Source of the DNA: Mucilaginibacter phyllosphaerae
GTDB taxonomy: Bacteria > Bacteroidota > Bacteroidia > Sphingobacteriales > Sphingobacteriaceae
Assembly (NCBI RefSeq): GCF_004378255.1
Contig: NZ_SNQG01000002.1
Location: forward strand, 1-64,000
Length of the DNA stretch: 64,000 nucleotides
Direction: 5' to 3'
Shown piece after piece: positions 25,826-35,223 of the stretch (within the stretch, counting starts at the first letter, position 1; each line of letters opens with the position of its first letter). The position numbers and the translations under genes are program-made. Below the pieces are notes generated by a model. It was not told the origin of the DNA, searched no databases, and worked only from the letters and a program-made list of their open reading frames with translations.

Positions 25826-27193
25826 ATGAATTATTCTACATTACGAAAATCAGTAGCATTATCATTTGCTTCTCTGATGGTTGCTGGTGTGGTTAGCGCG
25901 CAGACCGACTCTACTGCAAAAACTACTACCACAATGACCGCAGACACAACAATGTCATCTACAGCAACTACAGCCAAAGTATTTGGCGGTAGGGGTCAGT
26001 ACAAAACCTGGAGCATCGGCTTAAACGCTGGCGCAACTTCACAAACACTTGCTACAGGCGGTGGTAACGATTTCAGGAACAAAGTTATTGAATTAGGTTA
26101 CGGCCTTTCTATCCGCGATCAACTGGGCCACAACTTTGGTTTACAGTTAGATTTACGCGGTGGTAAAGTATCTGGCGACAATGCCCCTAACGTAGGCGAC
26201 TACACTACCAAATTTTGGCAAGCTACTTTAAGCGGTGTTGTTAACGTTGCAACTATCGACTTTATCCGTCGCAAAAACTCTGTTAACTTCTTCGTTACAG
26301 CAGGTGCCGGTTTAGCTTTATACAACCCAACTGGTATCACTCCAACTGGCGTACCATATGATTTTAAAGATGGTGTTGCAGGTGGTAACGCTGGTACAGA
26401 CAAATACGTTAAAGAATTAGTTATCCCAATTGGTGCAGGTGTTAAATTCCGTTTAAGCGACGCGGTTGCTTTAAACTTCGGTTACACTCAAAACTTTATT
26501 GATGGTGGTAACTTTGATGGTGTTACTACTGGTAACAACAGAAAAGATCATTACTCTTACGGTTACGGTGGTCTTGAATTCACTTTGGGTTCAAGCTCAA
26601 AACCAAGCTTAGAGTGGGTTAACCCTGTAGCTATGATGTACGACGAATTGTACGATGCTGCTTTACGCCAGGAAGTTGAAGCCCTTAAAGGCCGTGTAAC
26701 TAACGTTGAAAACGCAGTTACTGATCTTAAGAAAGATTCTGATGGTGACGGTGTATCTGATCAGTTTGACAAATGCCCTAACACTCCTGCTGGTAGCGTT
26801 GTTGATGGCTCTGGTTGCGTTATCGTATTCCCTAAAGCTGATTCAACTGCAACTGCTTCTACAGCTGCTGCTTACTCAAACATCCAGTTTGAATTTGATA
26901 GCTCAGTGTTAAGAACTTCTTCTTACCCTGTATTAGATGCTACTTCAGCAGACTTACGTTCATCTGGTAAAACTGTTGAGATCGATGGTTACGCTTCATC
27001 TGAAGGTACTGCTGCTCACAACTTATCATTATCACGTGACCGTGCTAACTCTGTAAAAACTTACTTAGTTAACTCTGGTGTTGCTGCATCAAAATTAAAA
27101 GTTAAAGGTTACGGTGAAACTAACCCGATTGCTGATAACTCAACTGAAGAAGGACGCGTTGCTAACCGTCGTGTTGCTTTCAAACAAAGATAA
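25826..27193 (+). CDS. OmpA-family outer-membrane protein with TSP3 linker
   Basis: The 455-residue precursor has a signal peptide (MNYSTLRKSVALSFASLMVAGVVSA is split at about 25, then QTDST). An N-terminal barrel spans ~55-270. A Ca-binding thrombospondin-3-type linker DSDGDGVSDQFDKCPNTPAG follows, then a C-terminal OmpA domain with IQFEFDSS, EIDGYASSEG and the peptidoglycan-binding NLSLSRDRA...RVANRRV. It anchors the outer membrane to peptidoglycan. The codons are strikingly T-ending (GGT, GCT, GTT, ACT) compared with the GGC/GCC/ACC bias of neighbours, a mark of very high expression. The ATG at 25826 is chosen because the longer frame starts TTG inside the promoter leader. Confidence 0.94.
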   Translation: MNYSTLRKSVALSFASLMVAGVVSAQTDSTAKTTTTMTADTTMSSTATTAKVFGGRGQYKTWSIGLNAGATSQTLATGGGNDFRNKVIELGYGLSIRDQLGHNFGLQLDLRGGKVSGDNAPNVGDYTTKFWQATLSGVVNVATIDFIRRKNSVNFFVTAGAGLALYNPTGITPTGVPYDFKDGVAGGNAGTDKYVKELVIPIGAGVKFRLSDAVALNFGYTQNFIDGGNFDGVTTGNNRKDHYSYGYGGLEFTLGSSSKPSLEWVNPVAMMYDELYDAALRQEVEALKGRVTNVENAVTDLKKDSDGDGVSDQFDKCPNTPAGSVVDGSGCVIVFPKADSTATASTAAAYSNIQFEFDSSVLRTSSYPVLDATSADLRSSGKTVEIDGYASSEGTAAHNLSLSRDRANSVKTYLVNSGVAASKLKVKGYGETNPIADNSTEEGRVANRRVAFKQR

Positions 27194-27215
27194 TATCACT
27201 TAAATATTATTAAGA

Positions 27216-27250
27216 AGCCCCCCGAATAACTCGGGGGGCTTTCTTTTTTT
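27216..27250 (+). terminator. Strong intrinsic terminator after the OmpA gene
   Basis: AGCCCCCC (27216-27223), a 9-nt loop and GGGGGGCT (27233-27240) are followed by TTCTTTTTTT. This is a textbook Rho-independent terminator, as expected for a very highly expressed gene. Confidence 0.92.
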
Positions 27251-27265
27251 TATTAAATTTGTGTT

Positions 27266-27409
27266 ATGTACTTCTTTAGAAAAAAAGACCCCAACAGGCC
27301 CACCAGCTTTAACCTGAAGGTTATGCATGTAATTAATGCCATTGCCATCAGCATGTTTTTAATCGGCATCACCTGGAAACTTATCCAGTGGTTTTTTCTT
27401 AAAAAGTAA
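27266..27409 (+). CDS. 47-residue single-pass membrane protein (DUF6728-like)
   Basis: This small gene starts ATG at 27266 and stops TAA at 27407-27409. The product begins MYFFRKKDPNRPTSFNLKVM and ends in one hydrophobic helix (INAIAISMFLIGITWKLIQ is 19 residues) and FFLKK. The FRKKDPNRPTxFNLxVMH motif followed by one helix is familiar from a small family of uncharacterised Bacteroidota proteins that I believe is DUF6728. It precedes ridA by 20 bp and may be co-transcribed with ridA and recG. Function unknown. Confidence 0.75.
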   Translation: MYFFRKKDPNRPTSFNLKVMHVINAIAISMFLIGITWKLIQWFFLKK

Positions 27410-27429
27410 CCCCCAAACACCTCACGATC

Positions 27430-27810
27430 ATGAAAACGATTATCAATACCAGTAATGCCCCTGCACCTATAGGGCCATATAGCCAGGCAGTTGCTGCCAA
27501 TGGTTTACTATATGTATCCGGCCAGATCCCCGCAAACCCTAAAACAGGTGATATTGTTACCACCGGCATAACCGATGAAGCTACGATGGTGATGGAAAAC
27601 CTGAAAGCGATATTAACCGAAGCGGGTATAGGTTTTGACAGCATTATTAAAACCACCATATTTTTAACCGATATGCAAACTTTTGCACAGGTTAACGAGG
27701 TGTATGGCTCTTATTTTATTGCTGATTTCCCTGCGCGCGAAACCGTACAGGTATCGGCATTGCCTAAAGGTGTTAATGTAGAGATATCTGTAATTGCCTT
27801 AAAGCCCTGA
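27430..27810 (+). CDS. ridA: RidA family enamine/imine deaminase
   Basis: RidA hydrolyses reactive 2-aminoacrylate and other enamines released by PLP enzymes such as threonine dehydratase. The 126-residue protein shows the family pattern: NAPAPIGPYSQAVAANGLLY, SGQIPANPKTG, the central KTTIFLTDMQTFAQVNEVY and the conserved C-terminal ARETVQVSALPKGVNVEI, whose Arg binds the substrate carboxylate. The usual trimer-forming length is kept. It is followed after 12 bp by recG, so the two are probably co-transcribed. Confidence 0.96.
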   Translation: MKTIINTSNAPAPIGPYSQAVAANGLLYVSGQIPANPKTGDIVTTGITDEATMVMENLKAILTEAGIGFDSIIKTTIFLTDMQTFAQVNEVYGSYFIADFPARETVQVSALPKGVNVEISVIALKP

Positions 27811-27822
27811 TATTATTAAAAA

Positions 27823-29931
27823 TTGAATAATCAGCACTTTCAAACACCCATTGAGTATTTAAAAGGTGTGGGCCTGGCCCGCGCCGAAGTACTTAAAAAG
27901 GAATTGCAGATTTACAGCTTTGAAGACCTGCTGAGGCATTTTCCTTATAAGTATATAGATCGTACGCGGGTTTATAAAATAAAGGATATTTTGCCTGATA
28001 TGCCCTATGTACAGGTACTGGCAAGGGTAAGCAAAAAAGAACTTATTGGCGAAAAGCGCACCAAACGCCTGGTTGTACAAGCTAATGATGATACCGGCGT
28101 AATTGAACTGGTATGGTTTCAGGGCATAAAATGGGCCGAAAAAATGCTGGTGCCCGGCAAGGTGTATATCATATTTGGCAAGCCCGGCTTTTTTAACCAC
28201 AAAGCCCAGATGGCCCATCCCGAAATGGAGCCTTATTTACCCGGTGTGCAGCAGCAAAAGGGCAACTTAACCCTGCAACCTGCTTATAATTCAACCGAAA
28301 AATTAAAGCAGTTTAGCTTAGATAGTAAAGGCCTGCAAAAATTAATTGCCGCATTGCTGGAGCAGCAGGGCAAAGATATTCAGGAGAATTTACCCGCCTA
28401 CATCCTTAACCGCTTTAAATTGGCAGGCAGGCAGCAAAGCTACCGCAACATTCATTTCCCCAACGATGCCAGTCAACTGAAGGAGGCACAATACCGTTTA
28501 AAATTTGAGGAGCTGTTTTTCCTGCAGTTAAAACTGTTAAAAAATAAACTGGCGCGTACCCAAAAATTCAAAGGCAATGTGTTTGATAAAGTAGGCCATT
28601 ACTTTAATGGGTTTTATCATCATAAATTACCGTTTGCGTTAACCAACTCGCAAAAACGGGTGCTAAAAGAGATCCGTACAGATACCCAGCGTGGTGTTCA
28701 AATGAACCGCCTGCTGCAGGGCGATGTGGGCAGCGGTAAAACCGTTGTGGCTTTAATGAGTATGCTGATAGCGGTAGACAACGGTTTCCAAACCTGCATT
28801 ATGGCCCCTACCGAAATTCTGGCCAATCAGCATTATCAAACTATAAAAAGCCTGGTAGGCGAAGGGTTTGTAGAGGTGGCCCTGTTAACCGGGTCGGTAC
28901 CTAACAAAGCCCGTAAAGTTATTCACGAAAAGCTGGAGAATGGCACACTGAATATCCTGATAGGCACGCACGCGCTGATAGAAGATAAGGTGCAATACAA
29001 AAACCTGGGCATGGTGGTTATTGACGAGCAGCACCGTTTTGGGGTAGAGCAGCGCGCCAAGCTTTGGCGTAAAAACGTTGTGCCCCCGCATATCCTGGTG
29101 ATGACGGCTACACCCATCCCCCGTACGCTGGCCATGACGATGTACGGCGATCTGGATATTTCTGTAATTGATGAATTGCCCGCAGGCCGTAAGCCTATCC
29201 AAACTTCGCACTATTATGAAGCCCAGCGCCTGCGCATGTTTGGCTTTATGAAGCAGGAAATTGCTAAGGGCCGCCAGATTTATGTGGTATATCCGCTGAT
29301 ACAGGAAAGCGAGAAGCTCGACCTGAAAAACCTGATGGATGGCACCGAAACGATGTCGCGCGAGTTTCCGTTGCCCCAGTACCGCATCAGTATTGTGCAT
29401 GGTAAACTAAAGGCCGCCGAAAAAGATTTTGAGATGCAGCGCTTTATAAAAGGCGAAACACAAATAATGGTTGCCACTACCGTGATAGAGGTAGGGGTGA
29501 ATGTACCCAATGCATCGGTAATGATCATCGAAAATGCCGAACGCTTTGGCCTGTCGCAATTGCACCAGCTGCGCGGCAGGGTTGGCCGTGGTGCCGACCA
29601 ATCTTACTGCATACTCATGAGTAAAGAAAAACTGAGCAATGATGGCCGCATCCGCTTAAATACCATGGTAAAAACAAACAACGGCTTTGAGATTGCCGAA
29701 ACAGATATGCAGCTGCGCGGCCCCGGCAATATTGAAGGCACGCAGCAAAGCGGTGTGCTGGACCTGAAAGTTGCCGACCTGACCACCGACCAGGAGATAC
29801 TGCAGCAGGCCCGTAATTGTGTGATAGACATCTTTGAGAAAGACCCCCAACTGGCCGCGCCGGAAAATCAGATCCTTAACCTCGCTTTCCAGGTAAACAA
29901 TGCCGGTTTAAGCTGGGATAAAATATCCTGA
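27823..29931 (+). CDS. recG: ATP-dependent DNA helicase RecG
   Basis: RecG reverses stalled replication forks and branch-migrates Holliday junctions. The 702-residue protein has the N-terminal wedge/OB domain (~1-150, IEYLKGVGLARAEVL near the start). Helicase lobe 1 has Walker A GDVGSGKT (~300-307), DEQH (~401-404) and TATPIPRTLAM, and lobe 2 has the C-terminal motifs RFGLSQLHQLRGRVGRG. The only start that keeps the family N-terminus is TTG at 27823 (MNNQHFQTPIEYLKG), 12 bp after ridA. The rare start may lower its translation. Length is normal. Confidence 0.96.
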   Translation: MNNQHFQTPIEYLKGVGLARAEVLKKELQIYSFEDLLRHFPYKYIDRTRVYKIKDILPDMPYVQVLARVSKKELIGEKRTKRLVVQANDDTGVIELVWFQGIKWAEKMLVPGKVYIIFGKPGFFNHKAQMAHPEMEPYLPGVQQQKGNLTLQPAYNSTEKLKQFSLDSKGLQKLIAALLEQQGKDIQENLPAYILNRFKLAGRQQSYRNIHFPNDASQLKEAQYRLKFEELFFLQLKLLKNKLARTQKFKGNVFDKVGHYFNGFYHHKLPFALTNSQKRVLKEIRTDTQRGVQMNRLLQGDVGSGKTVVALMSMLIAVDNGFQTCIMAPTEILANQHYQTIKSLVGEGFVEVALLTGSVPNKARKVIHEKLENGTLNILIGTHALIEDKVQYKNLGMVVIDEQHRFGVEQRAKLWRKNVVPPHILVMTATPIPRTLAMTMYGDLDISVIDELPAGRKPIQTSHYYEAQRLRMFGFMKQEIAKGRQIYVVYPLIQESEKLDLKNLMDGTETMSREFPLPQYRISIVHGKLKAAEKDFEMQRFIKGETQIMVATTVIEVGVNVPNASVMIIENAERFGLSQLHQLRGRVGRGADQSYCILMSKEKLSNDGRIRLNTMVKTNNGFEIAETDMQLRGPGNIEGTQQSGVLDLKVADLTTDQEILQQARNCVIDIFEKDPQLAAPENQILNLAFQVNNAGLSWDKIS

Positions 29932-29984
29932 TGCATTCATGAAAACGCGCAGCAAATATTACATTTGCTTAAACGCTTTTAAAC

Positions 29985-31373
29985 ATGAAAAAATTCTTAC
30001 TTCTTTCCATCTTTTTAGCAGGCGCTGCCATCAGTTCGCAGGCGCAGGATTCCGTACAGATCCGCCGGTTTTATGACGAAGCACTGGTTAAGGGCCAATG
30101 TTACGATAATTTACGCTACCTGTGCAAAAAGATAGGCCAGCGTTTAAGCGGCTCTGCAGGCGCGGCAAAATCTGTAGAATGGAGTAAAAAACTGATGGAA
30201 GGCTACGGTTTTGACCGGGTTTACCTGCAGGAAGTAATGGTACCGCATTGGGTGCGCGGCGCAAAAGAACAAGCCTATATCATGGATGGTAAAAATAAAA
30301 TAGCCGTACCGGTTGCTGCCCTGGGCATGTCGGTAGGTACACCGGCTTCAGGCATCACCGCCAATATTGTAGAGGTGCGCAGCCTGAAAGAATTAGATGC
30401 ACTGGGCGAAAGCGTTATTAAGGGCAAAATTGTTTTCTTTAACGGCCCGTTCGATCAGCGTTTTATCGAAACCGGTGCCGGTTACGGTGCAGCCGGCATA
30501 CAACGCTTTGCAGGGCCGGCGGCAGCGGCAAAATATGGTGCGGTTGGCGCCATCGTACGCTCAATAACCCCGGCATTGGATGATTATCCGCACACCGGCG
30601 GTACCGTTTATGCCGAAAGTGGTAAAAAGATCCCGGCGGCAGCCATATCAACATTAGCTGCCAATAAACTCAGCAATATGCTGAAACTGCGTAAACTGCC
30701 GTTGATTAAATTTTACCTTAAGCAAAGCTGCCAAACCCTGCCCGACGTAAAATCATACAACGTAATAGGAGAGATTAAAGGCAGCGAAAACCCCAATAAA
30801 TTCATCACCGTTGGCGGCCACCTGGATTCGTGGGACCTGGCCGAGGGCGCGCATGATGATGGCACCGGCGTAATGCAATCTGTAGAAGTATTGAGGATAA
30901 TTAAGGCAACGGGCTATAAACCTAAAAACTCCATCCGTGCGGTATTTTTTATGAATGAAGAGAATGGCCACAAAGGTGGTATTAAATATACCGAACAGGC
31001 CGCAGCAGATAAAGAGGAGCACATTGCAGCCATTGAAACAGACGAGGGTGGTTTTACCCCCCGCGGCTTTAGCTTTGAAGATGCATCACCCAAATTCCTG
31101 AAAGAAATTAACAAAAGCTGGAAGGGCCTTTTAGAACCCTATGAGGCCGACAGGTTAACCGCCGGTGGCAGCGGCACAGATATCGGCCCTTTAAAAGAGG
31201 CTATCCCATCCATAAAGCTGATCGGTTTCAGGCCCGATTCGCAGCGTTATTTTGATATTCACCATACGCCTAACGATGTTTTTGAAAACGTAAATAAACG
31301 GGAGCTGGAGTTAGGCGCTGCAGCCATTACCGCATTGGTTTACCTGATAGACCAGCATGGCTTAAACTTTTAA
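29985..31373 (+). CDS. Secreted M28 family metallopeptidase
   Basis: The 462-residue exported protein has a signal peptide (1-20, ending SSQA), a PA-like insert (~115-220, GITANIVEVRSLKELD) and an M28 aminopeptidase core. The zinc ligands are visible: H279 and D281 in GGHLDSW, bridging D291, E325/E326 in MNEENGH, D353 in ETDEGG and a late His in IHHTPND. It resembles glutamate carboxypeptidase or aminopeptidase members of Bacteroidota and should digest peptides in the periplasm. It lies 53 bp after recG and ends in a perfect terminator hairpin at 31385. Confidence 0.92.
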   Translation: MKKFLLLSIFLAGAAISSQAQDSVQIRRFYDEALVKGQCYDNLRYLCKKIGQRLSGSAGAAKSVEWSKKLMEGYGFDRVYLQEVMVPHWVRGAKEQAYIMDGKNKIAVPVAALGMSVGTPASGITANIVEVRSLKELDALGESVIKGKIVFFNGPFDQRFIETGAGYGAAGIQRFAGPAAAAKYGAVGAIVRSITPALDDYPHTGGTVYAESGKKIPAAAISTLAANKLSNMLKLRKLPLIKFYLKQSCQTLPDVKSYNVIGEIKGSENPNKFITVGGHLDSWDLAEGAHDDGTGVMQSVEVLRIIKATGYKPKNSIRAVFFMNEENGHKGGIKYTEQAAADKEEHIAAIETDEGGFTPRGFSFEDASPKFLKEINKSWKGLLEPYEADRLTAGGSGTDIGPLKEAIPSIKLIGFRPDSQRYFDIHHTPNDVFENVNKRELELGAAAITALVYLIDQHGLNF

Positions 31374-31384
31374 AATTTAACTTT

Positions 31385-31418
31385 GAGGCCGCAATTTTCA
31401 ATTGTAAATTGCGGCCTC
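31385..31418 (+). terminator. Perfect intrinsic terminator hairpin
   Basis: GAGGCCGCAATT (31385-31396) pairs exactly with AATTGCGGCCTC (31407-31418), and the intervening bases (TTCAATTGTA) can extend the pairing. ACTTTTT follows. It ends the M28 peptidase transcript 12 bp after the stop. The GTG of the next gene lies 22 bp beyond. Confidence 0.85.
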
Positions 31419-31439
31419 ACTTTTTAACATACTACCAAA

Positions 31440-32747
31440 GTGCCAGACGACGGAAATTCCACCCCCAAAACAGATTCATTTGCAGCCTTAAGATACAAGG
31501 ATTTCCGGTCGTACATTGGTATGCGCTTTTGCTTTACGTTTGCCTACCAAATGCAAACCGTAGTTTTGGGTTTTTATATTTACCAGTTAACACACAGCAA
31601 AATAGCGCTGGCGTTTATTGGCTTAAGCGAAGCTATCCCGGCTGTAGGGATAGCCCTGTATGGCGGTTACATTGCCGATAAGTACGAAAAACGGAAAATG
31701 CTGCTTATTATATTTTCAGGCGTACTTTTATCATCGCTGGTAATGTTTATCACCACATTAACCAACGTGGCATCGCAATTACATACAACGGGCATATTGA
31801 CTATCTTATACGCCATGATTTTTTGTAATGGCCTTGCCCGTGCTTTTTATGGCCCGGCCACTTTTACCATTTACGCACAAAGCATCCCCAAAGAACTTTA
31901 CCCCAACGGCAGCACCTGGAGCAGTTCCAGCTGGCAGGTTGCATCTATACTGGGGCCATTAACCGGTGGGTTTATTTATGGGTTTGCGCATCATTTTTAC
32001 CCCGGTCTAACGGGTATAACCGCAACATTTGCGTTAACGCTGATATTTATGCTGGGATCATTGGTGTTGGTTTACCTGCTGCGCGAATATCCGCCCATTT
32101 TTATCCCGAAAGAGAATATCTGGGTGAGTTTAAAAGAGGGCTTAAACTTTGTTTTTACCAACAAAATAATGTTTTATGCCATGAGCCTCGACTTGTTTTC
32201 GGTGTTTTTTGGTGGGGTGGTGGCCTTGTTGCCCGTATTTGCGCTTGATATTTTAAAGGTAGGTGCAGAAGGCCTGGGCATTATGCGCATGGCATCGTCA
32301 TTAGGGGCGGCATTAACCATGATCGTCATGATCCGCTTCTCGCCCATGAATAAGCCCTGGCGAAATTTGCTGATAGCAGTTTCGGGCTTTGGCATCTCTA
32401 TCATCGGGTTTGGTTTATCAAATATATTTTATGTATCGCTTATGTTCCTGTTTTTACAGGGCGCTTTTGATAGCGTAAGCGTAATTATCAGGGGTACTAT
32501 TATGCAGCTTTTAACGCCCGACCATATGCGGGGCAGGGTATCGGCGGTAAACTCCATGTTCATTGGCTCATCTAATGAAATCGGCGATTTTGAATCGGGT
32601 ATGGCGGCCAAACTACTGGGCACAGTGCCGGCGGTTATATTTGGCGGCACCATGACGCTGCTGATCGTATCTGTTACCTGGTTAAAAACAAAAAAGCTGG
32701 TACCGCTGTCGCTCGCACAGATACAAGAACCAACCGCCCCTGTATAG
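31440..32747 (+). CDS. MFS transporter (EntS/MFS_3-like)
   Basis: The 435-residue protein has about twelve helices and resembles the MFS_3 group that includes the enterobactin exporter EntS. FAALRYKDFRSYIGMRFCF starts the first helix, with the loop 2-3 motif GGYIADKYEKRKMLL and the second-half TPDHMRGRVSAVNSMFIGSS. The start appears to be GTG at 31440 (VPDDGNSTPKTDSF read as Met). It is separated from the upstream gene by a terminator, so it should have its own promoter or rely on readthrough. Export of a small molecule is likely, but no siderophore genes are near. Confidence 0.85.
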   Translation: MPDDGNSTPKTDSFAALRYKDFRSYIGMRFCFTFAYQMQTVVLGFYIYQLTHSKIALAFIGLSEAIPAVGIALYGGYIADKYEKRKMLLIIFSGVLLSSLVMFITTLTNVASQLHTTGILTILYAMIFCNGLARAFYGPATFTIYAQSIPKELYPNGSTWSSSSWQVASILGPLTGGFIYGFAHHFYPGLTGITATFALTLIFMLGSLVLVYLLREYPPIFIPKENIWVSLKEGLNFVFTNKIMFYAMSLDLFSVFFGGVVALLPVFALDILKVGAEGLGIMRMASSLGAALTMIVMIRFSPMNKPWRNLLIAVSGFGISIIGFGLSNIFYVSLMFLFLQGAFDSVSVIIRGTIMQLLTPDHMRGRVSAVNSMFIGSSNEIGDFESGMAAKLLGTVPAVIFGGTMTLLIVSVTWLKTKKLVPLSLAQIQEPTAPV

Positions 32748-32824
32748 TTTTAAAACCACAGGTGTTACTCCTATTTGGGCTAAAATCAGCCAATGATTTT
32801 TATATGATATTATCCAGCTTTAAT

Positions 32825-32832
32825 TACTTTTG
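32825..32832 (+). promoter_or_regulatory. Predicted -7 box of the TPR sensor gene
   Basis: TACTTTTG matches TAnnTTTG and lies 43 bp before the TTG start at 32875. A -33 TTTG at the right spacing is not evident. Confidence 0.35.
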
Positions 32833-32874
32833 CGCATAAGTATCACCCCTACTTAATAATTAATTTTTTAAGCC

Positions 32875-34656
32875 TTGATTACAAAGCGTAAAACTATTTT
32901 GCAGCGTAAGTTGCTTTTTACGATCATGATATGGTTGTTATTTTTGCCATTGCTTACTTTTGCGGCATACAGCCCCCCGCCGGTATATAAACCACACATT
33001 TTTAATAGCTTAAAAGATACGGTAGACGCGCATCGTGTTGATGGGGCCAGGGCCCTGTATCGCATCAATTGCCGTAAAATGAGCGAGGCTGACGCCATGC
33101 ACAGCCTGAACGATATGCGAACCATCGCCAGGCAACTAAGAGACCTGCACCTGGAGTGCGCCATATTTGATATGCGTGCCGATTATTATTCGGTTAACAG
33201 AGGGTATAATTTAAAAAGTAATATTTATTTTAATAAGGCCATTGCTTTTGCACAAGGCGAGGATATGCAGCTGGAAACGGGCATATATCAGCATCGCAAA
33301 GCCAATTATCTGTTTCTTTACAAATATAATTCGGCAGCATGCAGGTACTATCTGCTGTCTGAAGAGAACCTGCGCGAGGTTGGGTTTGATAACGTGCCCG
33401 AAATGGGCAATATATTTTCAGAAACCGCGATCTTTTATTATTCGGTAGGTGACTTTGATAATGCGCGCGAAAACCTGCGCCGGGCTTTAAAATATCAGCG
33501 GCAGGTAAACCGCACACGCATAAATATTGTAAATACTATTGGCCTTACCTATCGTAACAGCAACCAGTACAGCATAGCCGAAACTTATTTTAATAATGCC
33601 CTATATATGGCAAAGGCTATTAAGGATAGCGCTTGGGTAGCCATAGCCAATGGCAATATCGGGTCCATTTATTTTTTGCAGCACCGGTATGGTAAGGCTT
33701 TGCCCTTAATAGAAGATGATTACAGGCAATCGTTAAAGTATGAACAGAAGCTTAATTCGGCCATAGCATTGCTGCGCTTGATCAGAATAAATATTGACTA
33801 CAGCGAACTTAAATTAGCCGGCATGCGCCTGGATACGGCAGACAAGATCTTGCTGAAGTGCACCGAGAACGTACTTACACAGCGTGTGCAGTATTATGAA
33901 CTTAAAACAACACTCAGCGAAAGGCTGGATCATGTAGCTGATGCCACCCGGTATCGTAACACATCCGAAAAACTGAGGGATAGCGTATCCAAGCGGGATA
34001 ATGTTGCGGCCATTGAGCGTGTAAAGATGCAGTGGGTGATGGAAAAAAGCCGCGAGGAGTTTAATAACCTTAAAAAAAGCGCGCAGCTAAACGCTTTTAA
34101 GCAAAATACCATCATTACTGTGCTATTGCTTTTGGTGATCATAACTGCTTTGATCTATAACAGGCAAAGGCTTAAGGCTAAAAAGGATAAGGAGCTGATG
34201 GAATCTGAAAAAAGGCGGCTTGATGAAGAACTTCAGAATGCCAGCCTGTCTTTAAACGGGTACACCGAAAACCTTAAACAAAAAAATATCCTGATAGAGA
34301 GTTTTAAAACCGAGCTGGAAAAGGTTAAAGGGCAATTTAGCGATACGGATGTAGCCGTTAACCTGGATAAGATGATGCAGGCCCACATCATGACGGAGGA
34401 GAACTGGGAAGAGTTTAAAAAACTATTTTCGAGAGTACACACTACATTTTTTTATAACCTGCGGCACCAGTATGGTAACCTATCCGGCACAGATGTAAGG
34501 CTATTGGCACTTATTAAATTAAAACTTAATAATAAGGAAATGGCTGCTATGCTGGGGATAACGATTGATGGTGTTAAAAAAGCCAAGCAGCGCCTGCGCA
34601 AAAAAATGGAACTTTTAGAGAGTGAGGAACTGGAAGATGTTGTTAATAGCCTGTAA
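32875..34656 (+). CDS. Membrane TPR sensor with LuxR-like HTH
   Basis: The 593-residue protein starts most plausibly at TTG 32875, which gives a basic n-region KRKTILQRK and a hydrophobic core FTIMIWLLFLPLLTFAAYS as signal peptide. The next ATG (32926) would lose the basic part. A periplasmic region of TPR-like repeats (~70-390, e.g. RTRINIVNTIGLTYRNSNQ and SIAETYFNNALYMAK) is followed by one transmembrane helix (~412-430). A coiled coil (~435-490) and a C-terminal helix-turn-helix NKEMAAMLGITIDGVKKAKQ complete it. This is a one-component, membrane-anchored regulator of a type common in Bacteroidota. Target genes are unknown. A receiver-domain gene follows 153 bp later. Confidence 0.85.
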   Translation: MITKRKTILQRKLLFTIMIWLLFLPLLTFAAYSPPPVYKPHIFNSLKDTVDAHRVDGARALYRINCRKMSEADAMHSLNDMRTIARQLRDLHLECAIFDMRADYYSVNRGYNLKSNIYFNKAIAFAQGEDMQLETGIYQHRKANYLFLYKYNSAACRYYLLSEENLREVGFDNVPEMGNIFSETAIFYYSVGDFDNARENLRRALKYQRQVNRTRINIVNTIGLTYRNSNQYSIAETYFNNALYMAKAIKDSAWVAIANGNIGSIYFLQHRYGKALPLIEDDYRQSLKYEQKLNSAIALLRLIRINIDYSELKLAGMRLDTADKILLKCTENVLTQRVQYYELKTTLSERLDHVADATRYRNTSEKLRDSVSKRDNVAAIERVKMQWVMEKSREEFNNLKKSAQLNAFKQNTIITVLLLLVIITALIYNRQRLKAKKDKELMESEKRRLDEELQNASLSLNGYTENLKQKNILIESFKTELEKVKGQFSDTDVAVNLDKMMQAHIMTEENWEEFKKLFSRVHTTFFYNLRHQYGNLSGTDVRLLALIKLKLNNKEMAAMLGITIDGVKKAKQRLRKKMELLESEELEDVVNSL

Positions 34657-34809
34657 TGCTAAAAAAGAAGCTATAAAAGCATTTGTCTTGATTTTGTCCA
34701 CCCTTAAAATTCTTTGAAATGTTGTTTATCACCCATCTTTGAGGACTTTATCATATTAATTAAACCAATTAACAAGCACTCAAATAATAGATAGAGCTAA
34801 ATTTACCTG

Positions 34810-35175
34810 ATGCAAAAATTGTATATTTATATTGTAGAAGATAACCCTTTAATAGCCCTGGCTTTAAGGGAAATAATATCAAATATGGGCCATACGGTTT
34901 GCGGCACAGCATCAAATTATACCAAGGCAGTAACGGACCTTGGTACAATGAGTGTTGACCTGGTCATAACAGATATAATGTTACAGGGAAAAGAGAACGG
35001 GATTGACCTTGCACAATATATTAATCATCATTTACATATTCCGTTTATATTTCAATCGTCAGTAACATCAGCAGATATATTAACTCAGGCTAACCAAACC
35101 TGCCCTAATGCTTTTTTACCCAAGCCGGTAAACAAGCTGGCAATGATAGAGGCTATTGCTAAAATAGCTGCTTAA
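34810..35175 (+). CDS. Single-domain response regulator (CheY-like)
   Basis: The 121 residues are one receiver domain. The acidic pair E10-D11, the phospho-acceptor D55 in LVITDIM, the switch S83/S84 and K105 in FLPKPVNK are all present. No output domain follows, so it acts through protein contacts or as a phosphate sink. No histidine kinase is encoded nearby. The preceding TPR regulator and the following zinc-ribbon protein are its only neighbours. A weak promoter (CATCTTTG at 34734-34741) lies about 70 bp upstream. Confidence 0.92.
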   Translation: MQKLYIYIVEDNPLIALALREIISNMGHTVCGTASNYTKAVTDLGTMSVDLVITDIMLQGKENGIDLAQYINHHLHIPFIFQSSVTSADILTQANQTCPNAFLPKPVNKLAMIEAIAKIAA

Positions 35176-35223
35176 AAATATGATATAATTATTGATTAAT
35201 TGTTAACATTTAATACCCCTACA

